A stretch of DNA of 64,000 nucleotides, from contig CASYFC010000001.1 in the NCBI GenBank assembly GCA_949482135.1, positions 334,257 to 398,256 of the forward strand, in the 5' to 3' direction. The position numbers were made by a program, and so were the translations under genes. The notes beneath the pieces were generated by a model. The model ran no database searches. It was given only the letters and a program-made list of their open reading frames with translations, and was not told the DNA's origin. Positions 24,850 through 37,787 of the stretch are shown here, one piece after another. The DNA comes from an uncultured Clostridia bacterium (GTDB lineage: Bacteria; Bacillota; Clostridia; TANB77; CAG-508). Position 1 is the stretch's first letter; every line of letters starts with the position of its first letter.

Positions 24850-26829
24850 CTATTCCCAAAAACATATTGTATATTTAGTTTTATAATATATATTGGCTGA
24901 ATAATTTTTCATGTTTTCTTTTTCTGAAACTATTCCAGAAAGTATTCCAATTAAAAAAGTAAAAATTGTAATTACTCCAAATGCTTTTTTCAATATACTT
25001 TTAGTTTCATCACTTTTAAAACTATTAAATAAAATTATAAATATTAAAATTCCAGACAAAATAAACATCCAAGCATAATCTATTAAATATCTTTGATTAC
25101 TTCCTGCCATCATAATACTTAATATTGCAATTAATGTTCCAACTATTACTAAAGAATTTATTATAATTTTTAATTCTTTATTTTCAGTTTTTTTGTTTGC
25201 TTTTATTATAAAAAAGTTCATAAAACATATTGGTGCTATAATAAACACCCCACCTATCATGTTTTCTATATAATAATATCCATAAAATTCTAGTAATTTA
25301 TTATGATTTATTATAAAAGGAAAATCTGATATAAAGTTTGGAATGCTAAATATATTAGCAATTATTCCAGTTGGAATTGCAAATATTCTACTTTTTAAAG
25401 CTCCTATATTTATAACTGTTAATTGATATTTGCTTCCAAATTCAAATGGATTTTCAAATCTTGCATAATTATATAACATTAATAATATTCCAACAGTAAT
25501 ATATGGAATTCCACAAGAAATTAATAATTTTAGTAACAGTTTTTTATCTGATTTGAATTTTTTTATATTTTCTACTAATAATTGAATTAGATAAGGTAAT
25601 ATTAAAAGTGATGCAAGTAAAGCTGTTGGTCTACAAGCTACTGATAAAGCAAGCCATAAAGAACCCCAAAATATATTTATATATCTTTTATTTTCTTTTT
25701 CTACTGCACTTAATATGAAATTTATTCCTAAAAGTACACATGCTAAAGCAGATAATACCGCAAGTTCATAAAATCTAGACATACCATCTGCATATAATAT
25801 TAATGATCCAGAACAAAGCATTATTAAAGAACATACCACAAATTTAAATGGTATTTTAGGAAAATATCTATTTATAATTTTTAAAAGAATTTCTTTTATC
25901 AAAATAAATATAAACATAGATATTATGAATGTAACAATTGCCATATCTAAATATTTTTTTGTAATTATATAATATGGTAAGAAAAATATTAGTAATGGTA
26001 ATATACCAAAATATACATAGTAATTTCCTTTATAATATGCCATATCCCATAAATAATCTTTTCCTCTTTCAAGTTTGCTTCTTTCTAAATCATCATATGG
26101 GTTTTCTAAATCCATAAGTTCCTCACTTGGTTTAATTTCAAGCGCCAAAGAACCATGATAGATACTGTTTACAAATTTTTCATTATATATTCTATAATCA
26201 TCTGGCTCTATTGAATTTTGATTTATAAAAATAGCAATTACAAAGAATATAGCAATTATAAAAAGCAATATAAGTTCTTGAGTTAAATTTTTAGGAGAAT
26301 ATTCTTTATTTAAATTTTCTTCATATTTCCAAAAAAATCTCACAATTAATATTCCCAAAACAATAAAAAATCTAATCATATTAAATTCAAAAGGAATTTT
26401 TTCGTTAATAACAATGTTATCTAGGCAATTATTTTCATAAATATCTTTATCTATTTCAATTTCAATACCATTTACCTTACCCGATAAATATAATGGCATA
26501 TATTTTGATTTTTCATTTTCGGGAATATAAATTTTAGAATCTAATCTTCTATAATCTGAACTTGTTTCATCTGAAAAGGAAATTCTATACTCTCTCGCAT
26601 TATCTACATTTTTATTAAAGTTTACTTTTACTGTTACTAATTCTGTGTTTATCTTATCAATTTTTAAAATAACTTTTGATCCTTGATATTTTATACTTTC
26701 AAATTGATTAAATTCTCTTTTTTCGAAATTTCCTAATAAAACGCGATAAGAAGTAATGTTAAAAACAATTACTTCTAAAAATAACGCGATTATTAAATTA
26801 ATTAAAATTTTTGAACAATTTCTTTTCAT
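24850..26829 (-). CDS. Large polytopic membrane protein (GT-C-like)
   Basis: The 659-aa protein has an N-terminal membrane helix, an extracellular beta-rich domain (about 30-145), then about 12 hydrophobic segments. An outer loop near residues 200-245 holds Glu/Asp-rich sequence (SLALEIKPSEELMDLENPYDD), as in lipid-linked sugar transferases of the GT-C type. No family is certain. It lies 21 nt after the FAD oxidoreductase gene, which favours a role in cell-surface glycan assembly; that is inference. Confidence 0.65.
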   Translation of the reverse strand: MKRNCSKILINLIIALFLEVIVFNITSYRVLLGNFEKREFNQFESIKYQGSKVILKIDKINTELVTVKVNFNKNVDNAREYRISFSDETSSDYRRLDSKIYIPENEKSKYMPLYLSGKVNGIEIEIDKDIYENNCLDNIVINEKIPFEFNMIRFFIVLGILIVRFFWKYEENLNKEYSPKNLTQELILLFIIAIFFVIAIFINQNSIEPDDYRIYNEKFVNSIYHGSLALEIKPSEELMDLENPYDDLERSKLERGKDYLWDMAYYKGNYYVYFGILPLLIFFLPYYIITKKYLDMAIVTFIISMFIFILIKEILLKIINRYFPKIPFKFVVCSLIMLCSGSLILYADGMSRFYELAVLSALACVLLGINFILSAVEKENKRYINIFWGSLWLALSVACRPTALLASLLILPYLIQLLVENIKKFKSDKKLLLKLLISCGIPYITVGILLMLYNYARFENPFEFGSKYQLTVINIGALKSRIFAIPTGIIANIFSIPNFISDFPFIINHNKLLEFYGYYYIENMIGGVFIIAPICFMNFFIIKANKKTENKELKIIINSLVIVGTLIAILSIMMAGSNQRYLIDYAWMFILSGILIFIILFNSFKSDETKSILKKAFGVITIFTFLIGILSGIVSEKENMKNYSANIYYKTKYTICFWE

Positions 26830-26850
26830 TTACAAATTTATACAACAAAA

Positions 26851-28410
26851 TTATTTTGATTTAGTTTCATGATATTCTTTTTCTGTATTTACATTCCAAA
26901 TATTGTCTCTTGTTGTAATTCCTTCTTTTATATTTTTTACTGCTTCAAATGCTGTTGCCATTGAATGATCCATATTATTATATCTATGTTGGCCATTTCT
27001 ACCAATACAATACAGATTATCAAAGGTATTTAAATACTCAATAAGTTTATCCATGTTCTCATAAGTATCAAAATAAGCTGGATAAGCTTTCTTTATTCTC
27101 TCTCTATGGGAATCTAAAACATCTTCTTTATCTATAATATTCATACTTGCAAGTTCATTAATTGCGAATTCTGAAAATTCTTTATCACTCATGTTCCAAT
27201 ATTTATCGTTTTCTTGACAAGTATATTCTAATCCAATCCATACTGTATTTTCAGCATCTTTAACTAAATATGGAGACCAGTTATTAAATATTTGAAGTCT
27301 TAACATTTGAACTTCAGGTTCTTGAACATAAATCCAACAATCTGGAACAATATTTCCTAATGTTTTCATTTTAGTTTTATTATCTAATTTCATTTTTTTA
27401 ACCAAAACTCCAACAGTTTGAAAATCTACATAAGGAAGTCCACTTGCAATATCCTTCATATTTTGAGGAACTTCTATTCCTGAAAAACCTGCAACTAAAT
27501 CTTTAACTGGCATTGTAGAAATGAAAATATCTCCTTCTAGAATTACTTCTACACCTTGTATATCACAAACAACACTTTTTATAGTGTTATTTTCTATTTT
27601 TAATTTTTTAACAGAATATCCTTTTAAGATTTTTCCTCCATTTTGTTCAATCTTTCCTGCTAATGTTTCCCATAATTGGCCTGGGCCATATTTAGGATAC
27701 CAAAATTGTTCTATCAACGAAGTTTCTACTTCCTTCTTTTTTGATTTAAATATTTTTGAGAAAGCATCTTTAATTACAGCACTTATTGAAACACCTTTTA
27801 CTCTTTGTGCTCCCCAATCAGCTGATATTTCTTTAGGATGTCTTCCCCAAAGTTTCTCTGTATATTTTTCAAAAAACATACTATATAAAACTTTTCCAAA
27901 ACGGTTTATATAAAAATTCTCTAAAGAATCTTCCTTTTTCTTTATAAATATTGATTTTAAATAGCTAAAACCTGCATTAATAGTACGAATAAGTCCCATA
28001 TTAGTAAAAGTTTGTAACTTTAAGCTTATAGGATAATCAAAGAATTTTTTCAAATAATATATTCTTGAAACTCTAGTTCTTACAAGCATCACTGTATCTT
28101 CTTTTTGAGGATTTGGACCACCTTGCTTTAGTGGCTTTTCTCTTTTTAATTTTTCATCATCAAAAGAATTTACTCCTTGAACAGGCATTAATTTTTCCCA
28201 AAAATCCATAACTTCTTGATCTTTTGAAAAAAATCTATGTCCACCTATATCCATTCTATTTCCATTATATTTTACAGTTTTTGAAATTCCTCCAATATCA
28301 TTTGATTCTTCCAAAATAATAACTTCATATTCTTGATTTTTATCTTCTAGCAGTTTATATGCTGCTGTTAAGCCAGCAGGACCAGCCCCAATAACTATAA
28401 CTTTTTTCAT
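26851..28410 (-). CDS. FAD-dependent oxidoreductase (UDP-galactopyranose mutase / amine-oxidase-like)
   Basis: The 519-aa protein begins with a Rossmann FAD motif ([15 protein letters not shown], residues 5-19) and an E-rich strand end (IILEES). It has [11 protein letters not shown] and [11 protein letters not shown], a pattern shared with glycan-associated FAD enzymes next to glycosyltransferases. Near the C-terminus [20 protein letters not shown] contacts FAD in homologues. The substrate is not known. The neighbouring polytopic membrane gene suggests that both act on an extracellular polysaccharide or lipid-linked sugar. Confidence 0.82.
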   Translation of the reverse strand: MKKVIVIGAGPAGLTAAYKLLEDKNQEYEVIILEESNDIGGISKTVKYNGNRMDIGGHRFFSKDQEVMDFWEKLMPVQGVNSFDDEKLKREKPLKQGGPNPQKEDTVMLVRTRVSRIYYLKKFFDYPISLKLQTFTNMGLIRTINAGFSYLKSIFIKKKEDSLENFYINRFGKVLYSMFFEKYTEKLWGRHPKEISADWGAQRVKGVSISAVIKDAFSKIFKSKKKEVETSLIEQFWYPKYGPGQLWETLAGKIEQNGGKILKGYSVKKLKIENNTIKSVVCDIQGVEVILEGDIFISTMPVKDLVAGFSGIEVPQNMKDIASGLPYVDFQTVGVLVKKMKLDNKTKMKTLGNIVPDCWIYVQEPEVQMLRLQIFNNWSPYLVKDAENTVWIGLEYTCQENDKYWNMSDKEFSEFAINELASMNIIDKEDVLDSHRERIKKAYPAYFDTYENMDKLIEYLNTFDNLYCIGRNGQHRYNNMDHSMATAFEAVKNIKEGITTRDNIWNVNTEKEYHETKSK

Positions 28411-28421
28411 TTATTAATCCT

Positions 28422-29420
28422 CTAAATTTTATATTCTATTCCTAAGTGTTCATATGCAGTTGCTGTAACAATTCTTCCTCTTGGAGTTCTTGCTAAAAAT
28501 CCTATTTGCATTAAATATGGTTCATAAACATCTTCTAATGTTTCAACTTCTTCATTTAAAGTTGCTGCTAATGTTTCAACTCCAACAGCCTTTCCATTAT
28601 ATTTATATATTATTGTTTCCAATATCTTTCGGTCTGTATTATCTAATCCTAAATCGTCTATATCTAGCTTCTCAAGTGCCATTTTTGTAATGTCTAATGT
28701 TAAAATTCCATCTCCTAAAACCATTGCATAATCTCTGATTCTTTTTAACAATCTATTTGCTATTCTAGGAGTTCCTCTTGAACGTTTTGCAAGTTCTATC
28801 GCAGCATTTTTTTCAATTTTCATATTTAAAAGTTCACTAGAACGTTCTATTATTGTTGTTAAATCTTTTACAGAATATAATTCTAATTTAGCTACAATTC
28901 CAAATCTATCTCTAAGTGGTGTAGATAATGCCCCCACTCTAGTTGTTGCACCAACTAAAGTAAATTTAGGCAAATCTAATCGTATAGATTTAGCTGTTGG
29001 CCCTTTTCCAATTATTATATCTAAACAATAATCCTCTAAAGCTGGATATAAAATTTCTTCTATATTTTTATTCATTCTATGTATTTCATCAATAAATAAA
29101 ACATCATTTTCAGATAAATTGGTAAGTAATGCAGCCAAATCTCCTGGTCTTTCTATAGCAGGACCTGATGTAATTTTTATACTGCTTTCAAGCTCATTTG
29201 CAATAATATTAGAAAGTGTTGTTTTTCCAAGTCCAGGAGGACCATATAAAAGCACATGATCTAAAGCTTCTCCTCTCTTTTTAGCAGCTTCAATATATAC
29301 TTTCATACTTTCTTTGACTTTATCTTGCCCTATATATTCACTAAGCTTTTTTGGTCGTAAAGAAACTTCTTGATAGTCTTCTTCATCTATTAAATTAGGA
29401 TTTAATATATTATCTTCCAA
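28422..29420 (-). CDS. ruvB: Holliday junction branch migration helicase RuvB
   Basis: The protein (332 aa from the chosen start) has the Walker A motif [11 protein letters not shown], Walker [11 protein letters not shown], sensor 1 [18 protein letters not shown] with the Arg finger, and a winged-helix C-terminal domain. The frame is open up to 29462, but GGAGG stands 7 nt before a TTG at 29420, which starts LEDNILNP. That choice removes the overlap with the upstream gene. It drives branch migration in recombination. ruvA and ruvC are not in the window. Confidence 0.95.
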   Translation of the reverse strand: MEDNILNPNLIDEEDYQEVSLRPKKLSEYIGQDKVKESMKVYIEAAKKRGEALDHVLLYGPPGLGKTTLSNIIANELESSIKITSGPAIERPGDLAALLTNLSENDVLFIDEIHRMNKNIEEILYPALEDYCLDIIIGKGPTAKSIRLDLPKFTLVGATTRVGALSTPLRDRFGIVAKLELYSVKDLTTIIERSSELLNMKIEKNAAIELAKRSRGTPRIANRLLKRIRDYAMVLGDGILTLDITKMALEKLDIDDLGLDNTDRKILETIIYKYNGKAVGVETLAATLNEEVETLEDVYEPYLMQIGFLARTPRGRIVTATAYEHLGIEYKI

Positions 29421-29436
29421 GTTTTTTCCTCCAATT

Positions 29437-29712
29437 TTAGTTAAGTCCTGTATCATATTCAACTTCTTCCATAAAAGGAAAAATTTCTTTTACCCTTTTT
29501 AAAGTATACATGGCATTTTTCTGATGAGGACATTTTTCAGGTGCTTGTACTAATTCATTTTTATAACAATTCTTTGTCATTTTATAAATTAAATATCTAC
29601 ATCCTAAATAATTATAATATATTTTATAACCATTATCTAAATCTTCCCAAAACATTTCAAATGTATAATTATCTTTCACTATTTCAGCTACCCTTTCTAA
29701 CTTAAATACCAA
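29437..29712 (-). CDS. Small hypothetical protein, about 80-91 aa
   Basis: A soluble protein with repeated Tyr and aromatic residues and three Cys (LGCRY, NCYKN, EKCPH). No motif recognised. The first possible start (TTG 29712) overlaps the end of the DUF3592 gene; a GTG at 29679, with AAAGGG 11 nt upstream, is a reasonable alternative. It sits between the DUF3592-like gene and ruvB with translational-coupling distances on both sides. Confidence 0.55.
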   Translation of the reverse strand: MVFKLERVAEIVKDNYTFEMFWEDLDNGYKIYYNYLGCRYLIYKMTKNCYKNELVQAPEKCPHQKNAMYTLKRVKEIFPFMEEVEYDTGLN

Positions 29713-30391
29713 ATATAGTTAATATCATACCTAATCCCATAATAAATAAGCTTGCACCTAAAATATATATAATCATTTTTGATGCGTTTGATGCTTCTAT
29801 ATATACTTCTTGTGGATTAAATTCATTAATCTTTAATTCAATTTTATGTCCTATATCTGGCAATCCTACTTTTTTATATTTACCTGTACATTTTGTATAT
29901 AAGTTACCATTATATTCATATTGATAAATTGGAGCATATGCTACTGTTCCATCCTGTTGTTGGTTCTGATCAAAATCCACACATTCACCATTTACTATTT
30001 TTTTACATTTTGATTTTGCAATATCTTCTAAAATTCCAGGTACAATCATCATAGCTAAACCAATTATTCCAATTGCTACTGATAATAATGAAGGGAAAAT
30101 TTGGCTTCCATGCACATTAGAGAAAAACATTCCTCCCCACTCATTAACTGCTGGAATTATTACACAGCTTAGACCTGCAAGTGTTGCAACAGCACCAGAT
30201 ATTTTCTTTCTATTTAATAGAATAATTCCTATTATCACAAATAATTGACCTACTGTCATAATTGCAAATGTTACTTGATTTAATCCTGTAAAATACATCA
30301 TTAATCCAATTGATGCAACAGCCCAAATAATACACGCCCATCCTACGATAGCATTATAAATTGCATACTTTTCATTTGTTTGTTCGTTCAT
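29702..30391 (-). CDS. DUF3592-like membrane protein
   Basis: The 229-aa protein has five to six hydrophobic segments. Between the fourth and the last, a soluble beta-rich stretch (APIYQYEYNGNLYTKCTGKY, then IGHKIELKINEFNPQEVYIE) follows the DUF3592 pattern of a small domain inserted between membrane helices. Start 30391 is chosen because GAGGT lies 7 nt upstream; the frame extends to 30454. Function unknown. Confidence 0.72.
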   Translation of the reverse strand: MNEQTNEKYAIYNAIVGWACIIWAVASIGLMMYFTGLNQVTFAIMTVGQLFVIIGIILLNRKKISGAVATLAGLSCVIIPAVNEWGGMFFSNVHGSQIFPSLLSVAIGIIGLAMMIVPGILEDIAKSKCKKIVNGECVDFDQNQQQDGTVAYAPIYQYEYNGNLYTKCTGKYKKVGLPDIGHKIELKINEFNPQEVYIEASNASKMIIYILGASLFIMGLGMILTIFGI

Positions 30392-30459
30392 TTCTTTACC
30401 TCTTTCCTTTGTTATTTTTATATTTTTTTTAACATGATTATAAAATCTTTTCATACTTT

Positions 30460-32469
<2,010 letters not shown>

Positions 32470-32487
32470 TTAAAGTTTGTAAGAAAT

Positions 32488-33141
32488 TTATTTTGCTTCT
32501 TTAAATAAATCTTTTCCATTTTTTAAATAATCATATCCAGAGAATATTGTTGCAATTACAGATACTAACATAAGAACTGATGCAATAAAATTTAAAACTA
32601 TTTCTCCTGAATTCATATATATTTGCATGCTACTTGCCATAGCTTCTGCTTTATTAGTATTTGCTATTATAAAATTAAAGAAATCAAATTTATCAACAAA
32701 TACCAAAATTATTGCTATCATTTGAGTAACAGTTTTTAATTTTCCCCAAATAGATGCAGCAATAACTTTTCCGCCACTTTCAACCGCTAAAAGCCTGTAT
32801 CCACTTACTAAAAATTCTCTAGTTAAAACAATTATTGGTATCCATGCTGGAATTTTTCCAAATTCAACAAGCATTACAAGAGCAGATAAAACTAAAATTT
32901 TATCTGCTAATGGATCTAAGAATTTACCAAATGTAGTAACTTGATTTCTTGAACGAGCTATGTAACCATCTAATTTATCTGTTATAGAAGCTATGATAAA
33001 AATTAGATTCATTATCCAAAAAAATATTGGTATTTCTAGCCATTCTCCTGAGATTACTCCTAATACTCCTAAATATCCTACTATTACAAAAATAGGAACT
33101 AAAATCACTCTAAAAATAGTTAATTTATTTGCTAAATTCAT
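32488..33141 (-). CDS. pgsA: CDP-diacylglycerol-glycerol-3-phosphate 3-phosphatidyltransferase
   Basis: The 217-aa protein has the CDP-alcohol phosphotransferase motif D-G-x2-A-R-x8-G-x3-D-x3-D, seen as DKLDGYIARSRN and FGKFLDPLADK, plus about six membrane helices. It makes phosphatidylglycerophosphate in the cytoplasmic membrane. N-terminus MNLANKLTIFRVILVP is typical. An acceptable ribosome binding site (AAAGGT) precedes the ATG. Confidence 0.93.
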   Translation of the reverse strand: MNLANKLTIFRVILVPIFVIVGYLGVLGVISGEWLEIPIFFWIMNLIFIIASITDKLDGYIARSRNQVTTFGKFLDPLADKILVLSALVMLVEFGKIPAWIPIIVLTREFLVSGYRLLAVESGGKVIAASIWGKLKTVTQMIAIILVFVDKFDFFNFIIANTNKAEAMASSMQIYMNSGEIVLNFIASVLMLVSVIATIFSGYDYLKNGKDLFKEAK

Positions 33142-33167
33142 ATTATTTCTTACCTTTCAACATTTAT

Positions 33168-33200
33168 ATGCTAGGAAAGTTTAAAAACTTTCCATAGCAT
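33168..33200 (-). terminator. Hairpin after the UPF0182 gene (attenuator or weak terminator)
   Basis: ATGCTAGGAAAGTT pairs with AACTTTCC-A-TAGCAT around a short loop, with one bulged A. No strong U run follows on the minus strand, so it may be a weak terminator or an RNA-processing hairpin upstream of pgsA. Confidence 0.5.
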
Positions 33201-33205
33201 TTAAT

Positions 33206-36106
33206 TTAATTATTAACCGTATTTAATACATTTTGATTTGTTATATTATTACCTACTACATTGCTTACTGTGTTTTCTACTGAAGTGTTACTAGTATTTG
33301 TATTATTTAATTTATTTTCTTCTGCCTCTTTTTCTAATTCATTTTTTCTAGCAGTTTCTAGTTGATTTATTATAGCCTGAAGGCTTGTTACATCCTTTCC
33401 AACCATTTCTAAATCTTTAGAATCTATAGAGCTCTTTAAGTTGTTATTTGCTTTTATTACTGAATCTATAAGCTCATTTATATCTTCAATATTTATGAAT
33501 TCCAAATCTACTGCATAAGCATCATTAAATAAATTTGTAAGTGCAGAATCCAATGTATCTCCTATTGCAACTGTATTTCCTGAAGCTACTATAACTTTTC
33601 TTAATACTGGTATCTCACTCTCGTTTAACATTACTTGATATACTGGTTCAACATATAATAGCGACTTATTTATTGGAACTATTATCATATTTTTAATAAG
33701 CTTTGTACCACTTGTATTTATTGCTTCCAATTCTTTAGAAATTCTTTCATCTTGTTCAATTTGATTATTAAGTTGCATTATACCTACAACATTGCTTTCT
33801 GAATTAAATTTATATAAACAAAGTTTATTCCTTCCATTTTCAACAGTACCAACCAAATAAGATGTTATATTCTGTTTTTCTAGTTTATTATATGTTAATA
33901 TTAATCCTAATTCTGCTTTGTCATTATCTACAGTTTTTAACATAGTATAATATGGTTCCATTCTTACACCAGCAACTTTTGAATTGGTTGAGTTTGATTT
34001 TATTGTTACTTGCCAAATGTCATCTGCTCTATATAGAGTATCTTCACTAATGTCATGATATATATTCATAATATCTGCTTGTATATTATATAAGAATCTT
34101 GGATATACAAGATGTTCTTTTATATCATTTGGTAATTCTTTTTCTGTAAATAAATCTGGATACATATTTCTATATGTCATTATTATTGGATCTGTTTTAT
34201 CAGTAATATAAAAAGTTGTTGTACCATCATAAGCATCTATTAAAACTTTTACAGAGTTTCTAATATAATTTAACTTTTCTCTGTATCCTTTTATATCAAT
34301 TGTTGTTACTTGTGAATATGGATAACTACAAGCTCTTGTGTATCCATCTAATACCCATACAAGCTTTCCTTCATCTGTTATAACTAGATATGGGTTTTCA
34401 TCATATAAAACATCTGGTAATATTTTTTTTGCTCTTTCTATTACATTTCTATTTGAAATGATTTTTGTATTTTCTGTTATATCTGTTGATAATACAAGTC
34501 TTGGATTTTTTTCGCTAATTGCTAATATTACTCTATCTAAAAACCCTAAATTTAATCCTGCCTTGCCATCATAAGTATTCTCTTCATATTTTGATGCTGT
34601 TATAGGATAATCATATTCTTTACCAAAAGATGTGTTTGTTTTTATTGTACTATTTGTTTCTAATCCAAAATAAATTCTTGGTTGTTTTATATTTAAAATA
34701 TCTTGACTTGTAAAATCTGATAAAATATATTTTGCATAACCATTTTCATCTACATCTGTTGCAGAACTTACAACTGCTGAATATCCATGTGTATATTTTA
34801 ACGATTTATTATTATAGCTTATTGTATTATCTGTTAATATTTCTCTTGGAGTGATATATACTAACTCTTTACTAGTTCCAACTTTATATAGCGCTAAAAA
34901 AGTATTTTCATAGTTGTAATAAACACTATTTTCTTGATGTTCACTAACTGTTGTTAAAGTAACATCTTGAGTTATTAATGGTATATTATTTATAACATCT
35001 TGATTATTTTCAACTTGTTCTGAGGTTATTGATGAATATGAATCAATGTTTTGTTGATCTATATCGACACCATATGCTTTTTTTGTATATTTTATATTAT
35101 AACCAATGTAATCTTTTTCTGAATCTAATTCATTCCTTCCAACATAGGTAAAGTGGAAGCCAATTAAAACAACAAATAATATAAGTAAATATGCTGGAAC
35201 AATTAATACAGAAATTATTCCTTGCTTAAAGTTTCCTTTTCTTACATATCTAAATAATCTAATAACAGATATAGCAATAACAAAACTTAATATTCTATAT
35301 CCCCACACTTTAATAGTTACATCTGATTTTCCTGCACCTACTAGCACAGTTTTATTTTCATCTGGTATTTCAATCATACCACCAGTTAAAATATTTTGAG
35401 CATTTATAAAAATATATACGCATATTACTACTGCAAGCATGGCTACAACAAAAAGTTCTAACTTAACAAATAAATTCTTTTTTAAAGTTTCTCCATCAAC
35501 TCCATCAAAGTATGTATTTAAAGCAATTACAAAGTATAATGCAATATATGCAAGTGTTACTACGAAATATCCTGCTAAAAATACTAGTAATGTTTTAATA
35601 AAAGGTAAAGTAAACATATAGTAACCAATATCCATTCCAAATATCGGATCTGTTCCTGATGTTCCAAATTCTCCAGCATTATTAAATATTGCAAGTTTAT
35701 CTGCTAGTATACTTGATGCAAGAATTCCAGCAAATATTGCAATTATTAAGCTTAAGCTTTTATTAGGAAGCTTTGGCATTTCTTTTTTTTCTTCATCAAA
35801 AAACTTTTTTAAACCTTTTATAATAAATTTATTTATTATATATACAAAAATATATGATATTGCAAAAGCGATTCCTAAAACTATATATTTGTTTTGTATT
35901 TTTTGATAAAGAACAGATATATATTCTTCTCCAATTTCTAAATAATTCAAATATTCTGCTCTTAAAGAAATACCTGTAATTACAGCAAAAAGTATTATAA
36001 CTAATAATACAGCAGTTCTTCTTATTTTATTTACTTTTTTCTTTGTTTTTCTATTTTTTTCTGCTTTTGTGACTTCAATTTTTGAATTAATATTCTTATT
36101 TTCCAT
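33206..36106 (-). CDS. UPF0182-family large membrane protein
   Basis: The 966-aa protein has seven N-terminal membrane helices (about residues 28-320) followed by a large extracellular domain. Segments such as WGYRILSFVIAI, YVGRNELDSEKDYIGYNIKYTKKAYGVD and LPDVLYDENPYLVITDEGKLVWVLDGYT match the conserved core of UPF0182 (COG1615). The final 60 residues are Asn/Thr/Val-rich low complexity. The family is widespread in Gram-positive bacteria but has no assigned function. It is followed by a hairpin and pgsA. Confidence 0.9.
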   Translation of the reverse strand: MENKNINSKIEVTKAEKNRKTKKKVNKIRRTAVLLVIILFAVITGISLRAEYLNYLEIGEEYISVLYQKIQNKYIVLGIAFAISYIFVYIINKFIIKGLKKFFDEEKKEMPKLPNKSLSLIIAIFAGILASSILADKLAIFNNAGEFGTSGTDPIFGMDIGYYMFTLPFIKTLLVFLAGYFVVTLAYIALYFVIALNTYFDGVDGETLKKNLFVKLELFVVAMLAVVICVYIFINAQNILTGGMIEIPDENKTVLVGAGKSDVTIKVWGYRILSFVIAISVIRLFRYVRKGNFKQGIISVLIVPAYLLILFVVLIGFHFTYVGRNELDSEKDYIGYNIKYTKKAYGVDIDQQNIDSYSSITSEQVENNQDVINNIPLITQDVTLTTVSEHQENSVYYNYENTFLALYKVGTSKELVYITPREILTDNTISYNNKSLKYTHGYSAVVSSATDVDENGYAKYILSDFTSQDILNIKQPRIYFGLETNSTIKTNTSFGKEYDYPITASKYEENTYDGKAGLNLGFLDRVILAISEKNPRLVLSTDITENTKIISNRNVIERAKKILPDVLYDENPYLVITDEGKLVWVLDGYTRACSYPYSQVTTIDIKGYREKLNYIRNSVKVLIDAYDGTTTFYITDKTDPIIMTYRNMYPDLFTEKELPNDIKEHLVYPRFLYNIQADIMNIYHDISEDTLYRADDIWQVTIKSNSTNSKVAGVRMEPYYTMLKTVDNDKAELGLILTYNKLEKQNITSYLVGTVENGRNKLCLYKFNSESNVVGIMQLNNQIEQDERISKELEAINTSGTKLIKNMIIVPINKSLLYVEPVYQVMLNESEIPVLRKVIVASGNTVAIGDTLDSALTNLFNDAYAVDLEFINIEDINELIDSVIKANNNLKSSIDSKDLEMVGKDVTSLQAIINQLETARKNELEKEAEENKLNNTNTSNTSVENTVSNVVGNNITNQNVLNTVNN

Positions 36107-36120
36107 CTCAAATTCCTTTC

Positions 36121-37026
36121 TTAAATAATTGCATTTAAAAATTCTTCTGCATTAAATATTTGCATATCATCTATTTGCTCTCCAACACCTATAAATTTTA
36201 CTGGTATTTGGTTTTCTGAAACAATTCCAAGCACAACTCCACCTTTTGCTGTTCCATCAAGTTTAGTTAACACAATACCTGTAATATCTGTGGTTTCTTT
36301 AAAAGCTTTTACTTGTGATATTGCATTTTGACCAGTTTCTGCATCTAAAACAAGTAATACTTCTTTGCTAGATTCTGGCATTTCTTTTTCTATTACTTTT
36401 TTTATTTTAAATAGCTCGTCCATTAAATATTTCTTATTGTGTAACCTTCCTGCAGTATCTACAATTAAGACGTCAGCTTCATTTTCTTTTGTTTTTTGAA
36501 TAGCATCAAAAACAACTGATGCAGGATCTGATCCTTCTTCTTTTTTTACAATTTGGCTTCCAGATCTTTGAGCCCAAATTTCAAGTTGTTCCACTGCTGC
36601 AGCTCTAAATGTATCTGCAGCAGCAACTACTACTTTTTTTCCATCTTTTACTAAATTATTTGCAATTTTCCCGATAGAAGTTGTTTTTCCTACACCATTA
36701 ACTCCTACAATTAAAATAACAGCTGGTTTTGTTTCTAAATTAAGATTTGGATCAGCGATATTTAATATATCTAACATTATTTCTTTTAATGCTTTTTTTA
36801 CAGACTCCTCATCTTCTATTTTTTCCTTTTTTATTTTAATTCTTAATTCATCTATAATTTTTACAGAAGTTTCCATTCCAATATCTGACATTATTAAAAT
36901 TTCTTCTAATTCTTCTAATAATTCTTCATCTACTTTCCTGAAAACACTAAACACATTATTAATCTTTTCATCAATTGAATTCTTAGTTTTTCCTAAGCCT
37001 TGTTTTAATTTATCAAAAAAGCCCAT
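36121..37026 (-). CDS. ftsY: Signal recognition particle receptor FtsY
   Basis: The 301-aa SRP GTPase has an N-domain (helical, 1-95), then the G domain with VGVNGVGKTTSIGKIA (G1), DTFRAAAVEQLE, VDTAGRLHNK (G3) and LTKLDGTAKGG (G4). The acidic A-domain found in E. coli is missing, as is normal for many Firmicutes. It docks ribosome-SRP complexes at the membrane. It starts the run that continues with UPF0182 (14-nt gap). Confidence 0.96.
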   Translation of the reverse strand: MGFFDKLKQGLGKTKNSIDEKINNVFSVFRKVDEELLEELEEILIMSDIGMETSVKIIDELRIKIKKEKIEDEESVKKALKEIMLDILNIADPNLNLETKPAVILIVGVNGVGKTTSIGKIANNLVKDGKKVVVAAADTFRAAAVEQLEIWAQRSGSQIVKKEEGSDPASVVFDAIQKTKENEADVLIVDTAGRLHNKKYLMDELFKIKKVIEKEMPESSKEVLLVLDAETGQNAISQVKAFKETTDITGIVLTKLDGTAKGGVVLGIVSENQIPVKFIGVGEQIDDMQIFNAEEFLNAII

Positions 37027-37203
37027 ACTTCCTCCTGATTATAATTTTCATATCCTATTTTATATCATTAAATGGATAAAAAAGCAACACATATTAGACA
37101 AAAAAACCGCCTTGTTTAGCTTGATTTAACAAGTATTTTATGTTAATATGTAGTATGTAACTTATAATGTATAATTATTCAGAATCGACTGGAGGAAACC
37201 ACC

Positions 37204-37698
37204 TTGAAAAAACATTTTATTTTCTACATCGACATGGATGGAGTTCTAAATTTATTCGAATCTGATAAAAATGCCAGAGTTAATATGTGGAAAGCTGGTT
37301 ATTTTCGCACTATTCCTGTAAGAGAAGGAATTTCAGATTTATTAGTTCGGATAAACTCTGTGGCTTACGTTGTTATATTGTCAAAGGTAATTAATCGTAT
37401 TGGAGTTACTCAGGAAAAAAGTTTTTGGACTAATGAAAATATTTCTCCAAATGGATACAGTGATATCATTTATGTTCCTTATGACCGTAGCAAAGCCGAT
37501 TATCTTTATCCTGATTATCCTTGCATGTTAGTTGATGACAATGAACAAAATCTGATTGAATGTAATAAAAAGGGATGTCATGGTTTATTCTTATCTGATA
37601 AAAAAAACAGTCAAATCTTTCCGAATGCAAAAAGTATGCAAGATATTTGGAACTATTTTGAATATATAGTCAATCAATACGATTGTATCCATGACTAG
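37204..37698 (+). CDS. HAD-superfamily 5'-nucleotidase-like protein
   Basis: The 164-aa protein begins with the HAD motif FYIDMDGVLN (Asp10, Asp12). ILSKV follows as motif II, and CMLVDDNEQNL holds the acidic motif IV. The overall shape resembles the cytosolic 5'(3')-deoxyribonucleotidase (NT5C) branch. The start is TTG, with GGAGG 8 nt upstream. One Arg codon is CGG (codon 49) and more G/C-ending codons appear than in the neighbours, so it looks acquired. It is a single-gene unit between ftsY and asnB. Confidence 0.75.
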   Translation: MKKHFIFYIDMDGVLNLFESDKNARVNMWKAGYFRTIPVREGISDLLVRINSVAYVVILSKVINRIGVTQEKSFWTNENISPNGYSDIIYVPYDRSKADYLYPDYPCMLVDDNEQNLIECNKKGCHGLFLSDKKNSQIFPNAKSMQDIWNYFEYIVNQYDCIHD

Positions 37699-37734
37699 AA
37701 TACAATACAATTGCTTTTCTCTGGTAAAACTCAA

Positions 37735-37775
37735 GGACGGACTTAAAATTTCAAAATGAAATTTTAGGTCCGTCC
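37735..37775. terminator. Long hairpin between the HAD gene and asnB
   Basis: GGACGGACTTAAAATTT pairs with AAATTTTAGGTCCGTCC with one unpaired or mismatched position. It lies between two convergent genes and probably serves both. Confidence 0.75.
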
Positions 37776-37787
37776 CTAAATTTTATA